DNA of 64,000 bases from Eubacterium sp. AB3007 (GCF_000688015.1 NZ_JIAD01000001.1:1426001-1490000); one strand, 5' to 3'; shown: positions 44,305 through 52,680, numbered from the stretch's first letter. Notes: generated from the letters alone by a model not told the origin. A program made the numbers and translations.

Positions 44305-45183
44305 TCAGGCACTCAGCAGCGCTTTCAGGAATCTTTCGAATCCCACCTTTTTAATCAGTGTCTCAAGTCCCGGACTGTCATTCACCTCACCAACGATGAA
44401 GCCATCTTCCCCGAAGAGAAGATCCAGACCGCACAGATTCAGATCGATTGCTTTTGCCGTCCTTTCACATAGAGAGATCACTTCGTCAGTGAGTTTGAAA
44501 TCTTCGTAGTGTCCTCCCTGATGAATATTCGAACGGAACTCCTCAGGATCCCCTGCCTGTCTTACAAAGGCGGCATAGGGCTTTTTGCCTACCATCAGAA
44601 CCCTGAGATCTCTCCCCTTGGAACTCTCTATGTAGGGCTGCGCTATCATCACTCCATCTGACATTATCTCAGGAAGCTCGTCAAGGAACGCCTGCGCCTC
44701 CACTCGGCTTTGGATCAGCTCAACCCCCTTGCCGCCAAATCCGACGGCCGGCTTCACAACGCAGGGGATTCCTACTTCTGTTTCTATGATGTCCACTGGC
44801 GTTGAGCGGAATACCGGCATCACCTTCGCCTGGGGGATCTTCTCTCTGGACAGAAAATGTGCTGTTTTTAATTTGTTTCCGGCAATCCTCTTTGATTCGA
44901 TGGGATTGACCGACACGCTTCCCATGGCAACCAAGGCTTCCTCGATCCCCTCCATCACCGCATCGAATGCGCCGTAAAAGATAAATCTGTCAGGAGGTGA
45001 TACTCTCTCTCCTTTCGCGTAAAGCGACGGCTCACCGTCTGATGAGACCGTGTAATCAATGTCATTTCTCCTGAAATGCTCGGCCTCGATGTTATATTTC
45101 CTGAGGAGCTCGCGCCCGCTTTCCAGTGCCCTTTCAATAGAATCTCCCTGAACGATCGCACCTGTGATAAACCAAACTTTCAT
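44305..45183 (-). CDS. RimK-like ATP-grasp ligase
   Basis: 292 residues. An N-terminal alpha/beta domain (WFITGAIVQGDSIERALESG) precedes the ATP-grasp core: CVVKPAVGFGGKGVELIQS, the QPYIESSKGRDLRVLMVG strand, EEFRSNIHQGGHY, and metal ligands in LLFGEDGFIVGEVNDSPGLE. RimK/LysX/MptN relatives add an amino acid to a carboxyl group via an acyl phosphate. It matches the N-terminal 290 residues of the 837-residue fusion closely in motif wording. GGAGG lies 8 bases before the ATG. Second gene of the operon; substrate unknown. Confidence 0.9.
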   Translation of the reverse strand: MKVWFITGAIVQGDSIERALESGRELLRKYNIEAEHFRRNDIDYTVSSDGEPSLYAKGERVSPPDRFIFYGAFDAVMEGIEEALVAMGSVSVNPIESKRIAGNKLKTAHFLSREKIPQAKVMPVFRSTPVDIIETEVGIPCVVKPAVGFGGKGVELIQSRVEAQAFLDELPEIMSDGVMIAQPYIESSKGRDLRVLMVGKKPYAAFVRQAGDPEEFRSNIHQGGHYEDFKLTDEVISLCERTAKAIDLNLCGLDLLFGEDGFIVGEVNDSPGLETLIKKVGFERFLKALLSA

Positions 45184-45218
45184 ATTCTCTTTTCCTCCTT
45201 CACAGCATCTCTCTTGAT

Positions 45219-46967
45219 CTATTCGTATCTTTCCCTGAGACCATTAAAGAACCGGTACTTGATCGGCGTATCGATGACGCGTACGGGCTTTAACTGGTTT
45301 GGAGAAACCCCCTTCATGATCATCATTTCACGGTAGAGTTGGTAGGTCTGCTGTTGCACTGGAATGATCTCGCAAGGAGCAAGCACCCCTGTTCTGATCT
45401 TCTCTCCATAGGATGGATTTGCCTGCATAACCCTCGCCTCAAGCTTATCTCTCATTTCAGGCAGTTCCTCCTTCCTGATGACCCTGTCAGGCTCTATGAA
45501 AAATGTATAATGCCCGGGTTCCTCGTCGGTATCCGCGTATACACTGTAATCAGTTACATCGAGACTTGCGTCCTTCATAAACTGTTCAATAGACCATCTT
45601 ATTGCCTCTTCATTTGTCTTTTCCCCTGCAATGGAAAGGAGCTGGCTCTTCCTGAAGACAAACTCGAGCATTGGAGCCTCATTGTAAAAGCCTGTTACCC
45701 GGATGACATCCTTTATGCGGTAACGGTAAAACCCGGACAGATTCGTCAGCACCAGTTCATAGAGCTCTCCCTCCTCAAGTTGATCGATGGTAAGCGGCCG
45801 GACACTGTCATCCTCCGACTTTGCCGGAATAAACTCATAGAAACCCCCGTCCGGGACGAGGACAAAGGAAGAGTCCCCCACATGCCTGGACGTTGCGAAG
45901 AATCCCTCAGAAGCAGCGTAGCCAAGGTGGTTGAAAGGAATGTTCTTTCCTGTAAATGTATGCATCTTTTTTGAATAAGTGAAGAACCCACCTGTTCCGA
46001 TGCTGGCAACGAACTGAAGATCCGGCCAGATCCGCAACGCCATGCCATTCGGTCCTTTCTTAAAGGCAGCGGCCAGTTCCTTCGCTCTTTCCGGGTTCGG
46101 TTTGAGCTGCGATTCGAATTTCTCTCTCCAATCGTCCGGGATCTCAATGCTACTGTCGATGGTTCCACATGCAATGTCGTTACAAAGCATCTCCCAGTTG
46201 GACCTGGAATACTCCAACAGATCCACCAGCGCCGTCATGAAGGCAGAGTTCAGGAATACGATATTCCTTCTCTCCAATACGTATCTGGCTCTCAGATACT
46301 TCAGATCCATCTCTGCCTTTGGGTTCAGGACATCCCACGGAGGTGATACGAAGTACTGTGTTGTGTCCTTTACCTGTTTCAGAATATTCCCAGAGATGGC
46401 GCCCTTTGGGATCCCGTGTGCCGTTTCCTGAAACTTGAGTTCCAGACAGTCGGCGACAAATCCTTTCTTAAAAGACTTGCCTGTGGTATTCCGATAGTAC
46501 TCATCCACCACCCCAAAACACATGCTTGTTCCATACCTTCTGTATTTGGCAAGCTCCGCAGCTGATACCGGAATGTGCTTCGGCACACCGACACTCCCAG
46601 AGCTTAAGGCATAGTGAACTGGTCTTTCGCAGCTGAGGAGATTCTCTTCATCATTTTCCACCATTCGCTTTATATACGGCTCCAGTGTGTCGTAGTCACA
46701 AAGCGGGACTTTGTCCTGATATTCCTCGATGCTGTGTATGTTCGCGAAATCATATTTCCTCCCGTATTCCGTGTCCTTGTTGTCATTCAGGAGTTTCATC
46801 AGAAGATCATTGGAAATGCGAACGGCCTCCTTGCTGTTTCTGTCAAGTGTCCGTTTCGCCGTTCTCCCTTCTCTGATCATGTGATTGATGATGGCTGTGT
46901 TGACCACCTTCGTCGGAAGCACCTTCGGAATTTTCAGTGATCCTTCCTTTTTCTTTTTTCTGCTCAT
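45219..46967 (-). CDS. GH3-family acyl acid amido synthetase
   Basis: 582 residues from the ATG at 46967 (GGAAAGGA ten bases upstream). An in-frame ATG at 47003 is possible if coupled to the small upstream ORF. GH3 (auxin-responsive promoter family) enzymes adenylate a carboxylate and conjugate it to an amino acid or amine. All three nucleotide motifs are present: SSGSVGVPK (about 122-130), GYAASEG (349-355) and YRYRIKDVIRVTGF (414-427). These families are best known in plants; bacterial members are largely uncharacterised. First gene of the operon, with an extended -10 promoter upstream. Visibly more AT-rich than the genes flanking the operon. Confidence 0.9.
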   Translation of the reverse strand: MSRKKKKEGSLKIPKVLPTKVVNTAIINHMIREGRTAKRTLDRNSKEAVRISNDLLMKLLNDNKDTEYGRKYDFANIHSIEEYQDKVPLCDYDTLEPYIKRMVENDEENLLSCERPVHYALSSGSVGVPKHIPVSAAELAKYRRYGTSMCFGVVDEYYRNTTGKSFKKGFVADCLELKFQETAHGIPKGAISGNILKQVKDTTQYFVSPPWDVLNPKAEMDLKYLRARYVLERRNIVFLNSAFMTALVDLLEYSRSNWEMLCNDIACGTIDSSIEIPDDWREKFESQLKPNPERAKELAAAFKKGPNGMALRIWPDLQFVASIGTGGFFTYSKKMHTFTGKNIPFNHLGYAASEGFFATSRHVGDSSFVLVPDGGFYEFIPAKSEDDSVRPLTIDQLEEGELYELVLTNLSGFYRYRIKDVIRVTGFYNEAPMLEFVFRKSQLLSIAGEKTNEEAIRWSIEQFMKDASLDVTDYSVYADTDEEPGHYTFFIEPDRVIRKEELPEMRDKLEARVMQANPSYGEKIRTGVLAPCEIIPVQQQTYQLYREMMIMKGVSPNQLKPVRVIDTPIKYRFFNGLRERYE

Positions 46968-46992
46968 TAATATATTGTCCTTTCCAATTCCT

Positions 46993-47031
46993 TTAATTCT
47001 CATATGAAAGGAATGTGACGTAGATATACAT
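46993..47031 (-). CDS. Possible 12-codon upstream ORF of the GH3 operon
   Basis: ATG at 47031 opens MYIYVTFLSYEN and TAA at 46995-46993. AGAGGAG stands just before the ATG, a better ribosome binding site than that of either GH3 start. It overlaps the alternative GH3 ATG at 47003 in another frame. It could be a regulatory leader peptide or, less likely, a substrate peptide. Purely a sequence-based suggestion. Confidence 0.35.
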   Translation of the reverse strand: MYIYVTFLSYEN

Positions 47032-47044
47032 CAAACTCCTCTTT

Positions 47045-47053
47045 ATTATACCA
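47045..47053 (-). promoter_or_regulatory. Extended -10 promoter of the GH3 operon
   Basis: On the minus strand TGGTATAAT (47053-47045) lies about 14 bases upstream of the 12-codon ORF, in very AT-rich DNA. No consensus -35 was found, which fits an extended -10 promoter. Confidence 0.55.
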
Positions 47054-47129
47054 TAATATAATTTAAAGTGTATATTTTTAGGTCTTTTTACGGTCACAAG
47101 ATGGGATTCGTTACAGGAAATTAATCCGA

Positions 47130-47182
47130 ACACGAAAAAACCCCGAAGCCCATTGTTTGCAATGAGTTTCGAGGTTCTTTGC
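47130..47182 (-). terminator. Terminator of the apbE-like gene
   Basis: On the minus strand AACCTCGAAACTCATTG pairs (with a few G-U and mismatched positions) with CAATGGGCTTCGGGGTT, followed by TTTTTT. It isolates the GH3 operon from the upstream ApbE gene. Confidence 0.75.
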
Positions 47183-47257
47183 CCTGATAGGCGAGCAGCC
47201 TTTCTATTTCTCTTCTTTTTTATTCACTATGAACAATCGAATCGATTTTTACTCATA

Positions 47258-48274
47258 CTACTCCTCCTCAAACGAAAACCCGTCGGTCTTCACGATCTTG
47301 TCGCCTTCCAGGATAAAGAGCGCCTCGTACCCGTCCATGGACTCGATCAGCGCCTTTCCTTCCGAAAGCCCCAGGATCAGGCAGGTGGTAGACAGGCCGT
47401 CACAGTCCACCGAGTGGCCGGCGGGTCCCTTGATGCTCACCCCCACTACGTCCGTATCCACCGGGTAACCCGTGGTGGTATCCAGGATATGGTGGTATTT
47501 CTTGCCCTCGTACTCCAGGAACCGCTCGTAGGTGCCGGAGGTGACGATGGTGCCGTCCGCCAGCGGCGTGGCCCCCACGATCTGGCTCTGGTCCGAGTAA
47601 GGCTTCTCGATACCGATGTTGAAATCCGATCCTGCTTTGTCCCCTATGCACTCGATGTTGCCGCCCAGGCTGATGATGGCGCTGGTGACCCCCTGCTCTC
47701 GGAGGTAGTCCGCCAGCCCGTCAGCGATGAACCCCTTGGCGATGGCGCCCAGGTCCATCTCCGCCTCAGGATCCTTCATCTTCACGGTATTTCTATCGAT
47801 CGTAATTAGGCGATAATCCACGTGTTTTAGGGCCTCGGACAAAGCTTTGTGCCCGGGAGGCGTCGCGCCAGGATCGTGGTAATTCCACAGCGCATCCACC
47901 TTGCCGATGGTGATATCGAACCGCCCGTCGGTCTTCCGACAGAATTCCAACCCCTTGCGGATCACCTGGATGGTCAGCGGATCGCACTTGACCGCCTTGC
48001 CTCCGGCGTGGTTGATGTTCCAGATGTCAGAACCCTCCACCGTCTTGCTCAGCAAGTCCTCGTACTTCCGGCACTCCCCAAAGGCGCCGTCAATGACCTT
48101 TCCTGCCGCCTCCTCACTCATGCCGTCCATGTCGAAGACGCTGATCTGGCAGGTGGTGTCGAAGTAGAAACTCTCTTTGCTGACGGGTTCTGCGTTTGCA
48201 CTGCAGGCGGTCTGTGGTATAATGAGAACGGTAGCCAACAGTATGGCCGCCATGATCGTTGTTATTTTTTTCAT
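47258..48274 (-). CDS. apbE: FAD:protein FMN transferase (ApbE family), lipoprotein
   Basis: 338 residues from the ATG at 48274 (AGAGG upstream; the longer open frame to 48421 lies over the divergent gene). Signal peptide with a lipobox ending QTACSA, then the ApbE domain: SFYFDTTCQISVFD, KTDGRFDITIGKVDALWNYHD, DLGAIAKGFIADGLADYL, GGNIECIG and the HHILDTTTGYPVDTDVVGVSI metal site. It attaches FMN covalently to threonine in SGAT-type motifs, such as those in RnfD and RnfG encoded at 57.3-58.8 kb. Confidence 0.95.
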   Translation of the reverse strand: MKKITTIMAAILLATVLIIPQTACSANAEPVSKESFYFDTTCQISVFDMDGMSEEAAGKVIDGAFGECRKYEDLLSKTVEGSDIWNINHAGGKAVKCDPLTIQVIRKGLEFCRKTDGRFDITIGKVDALWNYHDPGATPPGHKALSEALKHVDYRLITIDRNTVKMKDPEAEMDLGAIAKGFIADGLADYLREQGVTSAIISLGGNIECIGDKAGSDFNIGIEKPYSDQSQIVGATPLADGTIVTSGTYERFLEYEGKKYHHILDTTTGYPVDTDVVGVSIKGPAGHSVDCDGLSTTCLILGLSEGKALIESMDGYEALFILEGDKIVKTDGFSFEEE

Positions 48275-48290
48275 AGAATAGGAACCTCTA

Positions 48291-48659
48291 TTGCGTAAAA
48301 TAATAAGAAAAGCCGATATCGTTCTGTTCGTGTGCCTGCTGGTCATCGGGTTGGGGCTGTCCTGGCTGTCCGTGGCGGGAAGCGTCACCGGCACCAGGGT
48401 ATTGGTCTCCGTGAACGGCAAGCCCTACGGGACGTACAGCCTTTCCAAGGATCAGACCGTCACCATCCGGCAGCACGGTCACACCAACAAGTTTACCATA
48501 AAAGATGGGGCGGTGCAAATGACCCACTCGGACTGCCGCAACCAGAACTGTGTGGAGACCGGCAGCATCCGCCGTACCAGCCAGTCCATCGTCTGCCTGC
48601 CCAACCGGGTGGTGATCGAGATCAGGGGAGGGGGTGAGTACGATGCCATCTCCAACTGA
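48291..48659 (+). CDS. NusG domain II-containing membrane protein
   Basis: 122 residues from a TTG start at 48291 with AGGA seven bases before it. One N-terminal transmembrane helix (about 9-28) is followed by an extracellular NusG-domain-II-like beta domain (VLVSVNGKPYGTYSLSKDQTVTI) with a conserved C-x4-C pair in SDCRNQNCVETG. These proteins occur beside Gx transporters and ApbE in Clostridia; the role is unknown, perhaps in the envelope side of electron transfer or isoprenoid/ion transport. Its start is only 16 bases from that of the divergent apbE gene. Confidence 0.88.
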   Translation: MRKIIRKADIVLFVCLLVIGLGLSWLSVAGSVTGTRVLVSVNGKPYGTYSLSKDQTVTIRQHGHTNKFTIKDGAVQMTHSDCRNQNCVETGSIRRTSQSIVCLPNRVVIEIRGGGEYDAISN

Positions 48660-49260
48660 CAACGCCCGCGAGGCGAGACGCACAGACGACAAACCTCGCG
48701 CCGGGACGCTCCAGACAAGCCGAAAAGCTCGAGCTTCCGGCAAGACCCGCACCTCCCGCACCACGCGGACCCGCCGCCTCACCATGAGCGCCATGTTCGC
48801 CTGCCTGGCCCTGATCTTCACCTATGTAGAGGTGCTGATTCCGTACAGTGTAGGGATTCCCGGGGTCAAGCTGGGCCTGGCCAACCTGGTGATCCTCATC
48901 GCCCTATATGAGATGGACGCCCGCTACGCCCTGACCATCAACCTGATCCGCATCTGCCTGTCCGGACTGCTCTTCAGCGGTCTGTTCGCCATGCTGTACT
49001 CCCTGGCCGGGGGCCTCATCAGCCTGGCAGTCATGTGGGCGCTGAAGCGCACCGGCCTATTCTCCATGGTTGGGGTCAGCATGGCCGGCGGCGTGGCCCA
49101 CAACTTCGGCCAGGTGGTGGTGGCCGCTGTCATCGTGGAGAACATCCGCATGTTCGCCTACTTCCCGGTGCTTTTGTTCACCGGTCTGGCCGCGGGGATC
49201 CTGATGGGCATCGTGGCCTATATCATCGACAGGAGTCTGCCGAAGCAGCTATTTAATTGA
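48643..49260 (+). CDS. Gx transporter family membrane protein
   Basis: 205 residues from the ATG at 48643, behind GGGGAGGGGG; it overlaps the end of the upstream gene by 17 bases. Residues 1-45 are a polar, Arg/Thr/Ser-rich extension not expected in the family (typically about 170 residues). The rest has five or six helices with IPYSVGIPGVKLGLANLVILIALYEM and GGVAHNFGQVVVAA, the Gx (heptaprenyl diphosphate synthase component I-like) signature. Function unproven. Confidence 0.87.
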   Translation: MPSPTDNAREARRTDDKPRAGTLQTSRKARASGKTRTSRTTRTRRLTMSAMFACLALIFTYVEVLIPYSVGIPGVKLGLANLVILIALYEMDARYALTINLIRICLSGLLFSGLFAMLYSLAGGLISLAVMWALKRTGLFSMVGVSMAGGVAHNFGQVVVAAVIVENIRMFAYFPVLLFTGLAAGILMGIVAYIIDRSLPKQLFN

Positions 49261-49271
49261 AAGGAGAACCC

Positions 49272-49625
49272 ATGCTCAAAGTCTATTGTTACAGCCGTTG
49301 CTCCACCTGCAAGAAGGCCCTGAAGTGGCTGGAGGAGAACGGGATCGAACACACCGTGATCGACATCAAGGAAAACAACCCCACTGAGGAGGATCTGCGC
49401 CGCTACCACGCCAGGAGCGGGCTGCCGCTTAAGCGCTTCTTCAATACCAGCGGCATGCAGTATCGCTCCCTGGAGCTTGCAAAGAAACTGCCCGGCATGA
49501 CCGAGGACCAGCAGTACGCGCTCCTGGCCACCGACGGCATGCTGGTGAAACGCCCGCTTCTGGTGGGCGACGATTTTGTGCTCACCGGATTCAAGGAACC
49601 GGAGTGGGAAGAGAAACTGAAATAG
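49272..49625 (+). CDS. ArsC/Spx/MgsR-family protein
   Basis: 117 residues from the ATG at 49272 (AAGGAG upstream). Thioredoxin-like fold with CSTC (RCSTCKKALKWLEENG), RSGLPLKRFFNTSGMQYRSL and KRPLLVGDDFVLTGF, the YffB/Spx-like ArsC family. CxxC with a following KKA and the lack of the arsenate-reductase catalytic Arg context make a general reductase or regulator more probable than arsenate resistance. Confidence 0.88.
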   Translation: MLKVYCYSRCSTCKKALKWLEENGIEHTVIDIKENNPTEEDLRRYHARSGLPLKRFFNTSGMQYRSLELAKKLPGMTEDQQYALLATDGMLVKRPLLVGDDFVLTGFKEPEWEEKLK

Positions 49626-49685
49626 CAGAAGGACGATCCGTCGCCCGGCGCGCCGGATCACCCAGACAAGAAACGGAGAGGAACC

Positions 49686-51482
49686 ATGAGAGAACAACTG
49701 ACCGCCCTGAGGGCACTGATGGCCGAGGAAGGCATCGACCTGTACCTGATCCCAAGCGAGGATTATCATCATTCAGAATACGTCAACGACTACTTCAAGT
49801 GCCGGGAGTATTACTCCGGCTTCACCGGCGACGCCGGCACCCTGCTGGTGGGCGCGGAGAACGCCTGGCTGTGGACCGACGGCCGGTTCTTCCTGCAGGG
49901 GGCGGAGCAGCTGGCCGGCAGCGGCATCGAGCTGATGAAGTCCGGCGAGGAAGGCGTCCCCACCCTGACCGAATTCCTCCAGGCACAAAGCACTGACGTC
50001 CGCCTTACCCTGGGCTTTGACGGACGCCTGATCACGGCACGGGAGGCAGAAGAGTACGCCAGTCTGAACCTGGACATCCGCCAGGATCTGGACCTGGCGG
50101 GCGCAGCGTGGGTGTCGCGCCCGCCCCTGGCTGCGGGCGACATCTATGACCTGCCCGCTTTCACCACCGGCCGCAGCACGGAAGACAAGCTGGAGGAGAT
50201 CCGCCGCGTCATGAAGCAAGGCGGCGCGGACTACGTATTCGTCTCCGATCTGATGGAAACCGCCTGGCTGCTGAACAAGCGGGGCAGCGATGTGGACTGC
50301 ACCCCGGTGTTCTTTGCCTATACCATCATCGGCATGGACAGCGTCCAGGTATTCACCCTGCAGCCCCTGACCGAAGGCGGCGCGGCGGCTACACCCGGAT
50401 CTGCCGCCGCGCTTGCCGGCGCCACTGTCGTCAACCAGGCGCCGAAGGCAAAGGGCTTCCAGTGCCGGGGATACGACGAGATCACTCAGGCGCTGACGAA
50501 GCTGCCGGAAGGGAGCACGGTCTGGATGGACGGCGATACTACCGGGAGCACCTTCTATGGGAGCGTGCCTGCCGGCGTAAAGATACTGGATGCTCCTTCT
50601 CCGCTTTGTCTGCCAAAAGCGCTGAAAAACGACGAAGAGCTGGCCTGCACCCGGGAGGCTCACGTGCGGGATGGCGTAGCGATGGCCGAGTTCATCCGCT
50701 GGCTAAAATCGAAGGCCGGGGAGTCTTTCACGGAGATCGATGCGGCAGACTTCCTGCTGAAGTGCCGCCAGGCCCAGCCGGGATTTCTGGACATCAGCTT
50801 CCCGACCATCTCTGCCTATGGCCCTCACGGAGCCATCGTTCACTACGAACCCACCCCTGAGTCGGATGCTCCCGTGCTCCCGGAAGGTTTCCTGCTGGTG
50901 GACAGCGGCGCCCAGTACCTGAAGGGCACCACGGACATCACCCGAACCATCGCCATGGGTCCCCTCACAGATAAGGAGAAGGAATACTATACACTGGTGC
51001 TTCAGGCGCACATCCGCCTCATGACAACGGTATTCGCTCCGGGCACCAAGGGCATCGAGCTGGACGCCCTGACCCGGGGGCCGCTTCGGGAGCACGGTCT
51101 GGACTACAACCACGGCACCGGCCACGGTGTCGGTCATGTGCTCAGCGTCCATGAAGACCCCAACAACATCAGTTTCCGGGCCGGGGAACATGCTATCATG
51201 CCCCGAATGGTCACCACAGACGAGCCGGGGGTCTACATCGCCGGCGAGTTCGGCGTCCGGATCGAGAACGAAATGCTCTGCTACGAACGGGAGGACGGCC
51301 AGTTGGCCCATGAGAACATCACCTACTGCCCCTATGAGAGGGAAGCGATCGTGGTGGAGATGCTCACCGAAGAGGAGAGACGCTGGATCGACGCCTACCA
51401 CGCAGAGGTGCTCCAGACCCTCAGCCCGCTGGTATCGGACGATACCGCTGCCTGGCTGGCCGAGGCCTGCAAGCCGCTATAA
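49686..51482 (+). CDS. Xaa-Pro aminopeptidase (M24B, long form)
   Basis: 598 residues. Two creatinase N-terminal-like domains (about 1-300) precede the pita-bread catalytic domain. Metal ligands are visible: Asp in LLVDSGAQYLKGTTDITRT, His in GTGHGVGHVLSVHEDP and the two Glu in VTTDEPGVYIAGEFGVRIENEML. It removes N-terminal residues preceding proline; the long form matches the eukaryotic-type APP1 class. GAGAGGA precedes the ATG. Confidence 0.95.
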   Translation: MREQLTALRALMAEEGIDLYLIPSEDYHHSEYVNDYFKCREYYSGFTGDAGTLLVGAENAWLWTDGRFFLQGAEQLAGSGIELMKSGEEGVPTLTEFLQAQSTDVRLTLGFDGRLITAREAEEYASLNLDIRQDLDLAGAAWVSRPPLAAGDIYDLPAFTTGRSTEDKLEEIRRVMKQGGADYVFVSDLMETAWLLNKRGSDVDCTPVFFAYTIIGMDSVQVFTLQPLTEGGAAATPGSAAALAGATVVNQAPKAKGFQCRGYDEITQALTKLPEGSTVWMDGDTTGSTFYGSVPAGVKILDAPSPLCLPKALKNDEELACTREAHVRDGVAMAEFIRWLKSKAGESFTEIDAADFLLKCRQAQPGFLDISFPTISAYGPHGAIVHYEPTPESDAPVLPEGFLLVDSGAQYLKGTTDITRTIAMGPLTDKEKEYYTLVLQAHIRLMTTVFAPGTKGIELDALTRGPLREHGLDYNHGTGHGVGHVLSVHEDPNNISFRAGEHAIMPRMVTTDEPGVYIAGEFGVRIENEMLCYEREDGQLAHENITYCPYEREAIVVEMLTEEERRWIDAYHAEVLQTLSPLVSDDTAAWLAEACKPL

Positions 51483-51511
51483 AGACTGCCGCCCTGATTT
51501 GGTGTAACAAA

Positions 51512-51548
51512 AAAGTGCCAGAAGAGTTCATCTCCTCTGGCACTTTTA
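51512..51548. terminator. Terminator between aminopeptidase and small hypothetical gene
   Basis: AAAAGTGCCAGA with GAG pairs with CTC and TCTGGCACTTTT (one mismatch). A-run and T-run on both sides make it bidirectional for the convergent genes. Confidence 0.8.
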
Positions 51549-51612
51549 TCTTGAATTCTGTGACGATGAGAGGTCGCCATCACATGCTTATTATGGGCTT
51601 GTTGAATGGAGA

Positions 51613-51846
51613 TCAGAACATCTGGTTCACCACTGCCAGATCCTTCTCTGCCTGGATACGGTCCATCTCTTTCTCCATAATTGTGCTGACGTATGGAGTG
51701 TCACTGTTTCTGACCATGCTCCTGACGTAGCCGGAGGCTACCTCCCTGGCCAGATCCCTTGGCAGTCCACTCACACCCATGATGTTGAATGCGCTTTTGC
51801 AGACTTTCTTTACATCTTTGCTCTGGAAAATGCTTCTGAACTTCAT
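51613..51846 (-). CDS. Small conserved-looking hypothetical protein
   Basis: 77 residues, not recognised. No signal peptide or transmembrane segment; mostly helical with a charged start (MKFRSIFQSKDVKKVCKS) and a C-terminal helix STIMEKEMDRIQAEKDL. AGGAGG lies 8 bases before the ATG, which supports real translation. Monocistronic, convergent with the aminopeptidase. Confidence 0.7.
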   Translation of the reverse strand: MKFRSIFQSKDVKKVCKSAFNIMGVSGLPRDLAREVASGYVRSMVRNSDTPYVSTIMEKEMDRIQAEKDLAVVNQMF

Positions 51847-51995
51847 TTTGGTACCTCCTTTTCTCTTCTGGTACCTAAATTATAGTTCTTCTACATCTTC
51901 TTTTCATTATCCGCAGTTCCAAAGATACACCCTCCGGTGTTGTACGGTCATACAACAGTCCGCTCTTCCTGTCGGAGCCGCCAAGGCGAGCCTCC

Positions 51996-52138
51996 TTATG
52001 GCAGAAATGCATATGCTTATGGCAATGCCATAACAATAGCCGTTTATGCCATAAGAAATCGTGAGTTTTGCTCGTTTTCTTATGGCATTTCTTCTTATAC
52101 TTATGGCACTGCCATAAGCATAGACGATTTTGCCATAA
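51996..52138. repeat. Two 84-bp units of TTATGGCA/TGCCATAA with dyad symmetry
   Basis: TTATGGCA occurs at 51996, 52017, 52080 and 52101; its reverse complement TGCCATAA at 52026, 52047, 52110 and 52131. Each unit reads forward, 21 bp, forward, 9 bp, reverse, 21 bp, reverse, so the centre is a 17-bp palindrome; the second unit starts exactly 84 bp after the first. The 21-bp steps are two helical turns. No gene was found between 51847 and 52680. Confidence 0.85.
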
Positions 52139-52269
52139 TCCCAATCTCAATTCATTGATCCACACTTCTAAATGTGTTCTTCACATTTTCCATCTCTGCC
52201 TTTGCCTCACCCTCTGTGGATATTACATATACGGTTGCCAAAGTGGCGATTACAGAATCGTTCGATTTC

Positions 52270-52440
52270 CAAATGCAATTCTGACAGGGCCTTGGAAACC
52301 GAAATCCAAAAAAATGGCGTTTTTCGTATCCACGAGACCTTTACAGGCGCATTTTGTTTCCAAGGGCCACCAAATATAGACAGCGGATACGAAAACCCGC
52401 CTAATTCCAGTTTTCTGTATCCAGGTATACGGAATATTCG
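52270..52440. repeat. Interleaved inverted repeats with GTATCC/GGATAC
   Basis: CCTTGGAAAC (about 52290) pairs with GTTTCCAAGG (about 52357), and GTTTTTCGTATCC (about 52318) pairs with GGATACGAAAAC (about 52384); a third TTTTCTGTATCC follows near 52411. The two stems overlap, so only one can form at a time, or a pseudoknot-like structure results. Related GGATAC/GTATCC words occur at 10590-10725. Confidence 0.5.
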
Positions 52441-52627
52441 ATAATGGGAACAGTTTCTTTGGCAATCAGCCGAATGGATACCAGTCTTTGTGCCCCCCTC
52501 CAAAAATTACAGCTCCTATAACGAGCGGAGAAGTAAGCGATGCGCTCGTTGCAGACGTTCGCTTCGTCCTCGGCGTGCGAGCACGTCAGGAACTTCGCTC
52601 CGTCTATAACAAACAGCCGTCACGCAC

Positions 52628-52644
52628 CGTAACACAATGTTACG
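52628..52644. promoter_or_regulatory. Perfect palindrome upstream of the XRE gene
   Basis: CGTAACA-CAA-TGTTACG is a 17-bp perfect inverted repeat 37 bases before the XRE gene ATG. A candidate operator for autoregulation; inferred from position only. Confidence 0.45.
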
Positions 52645-52680
52645 CGCAGATGATGGCGGAACCGAAAGGAGCGTACTACA

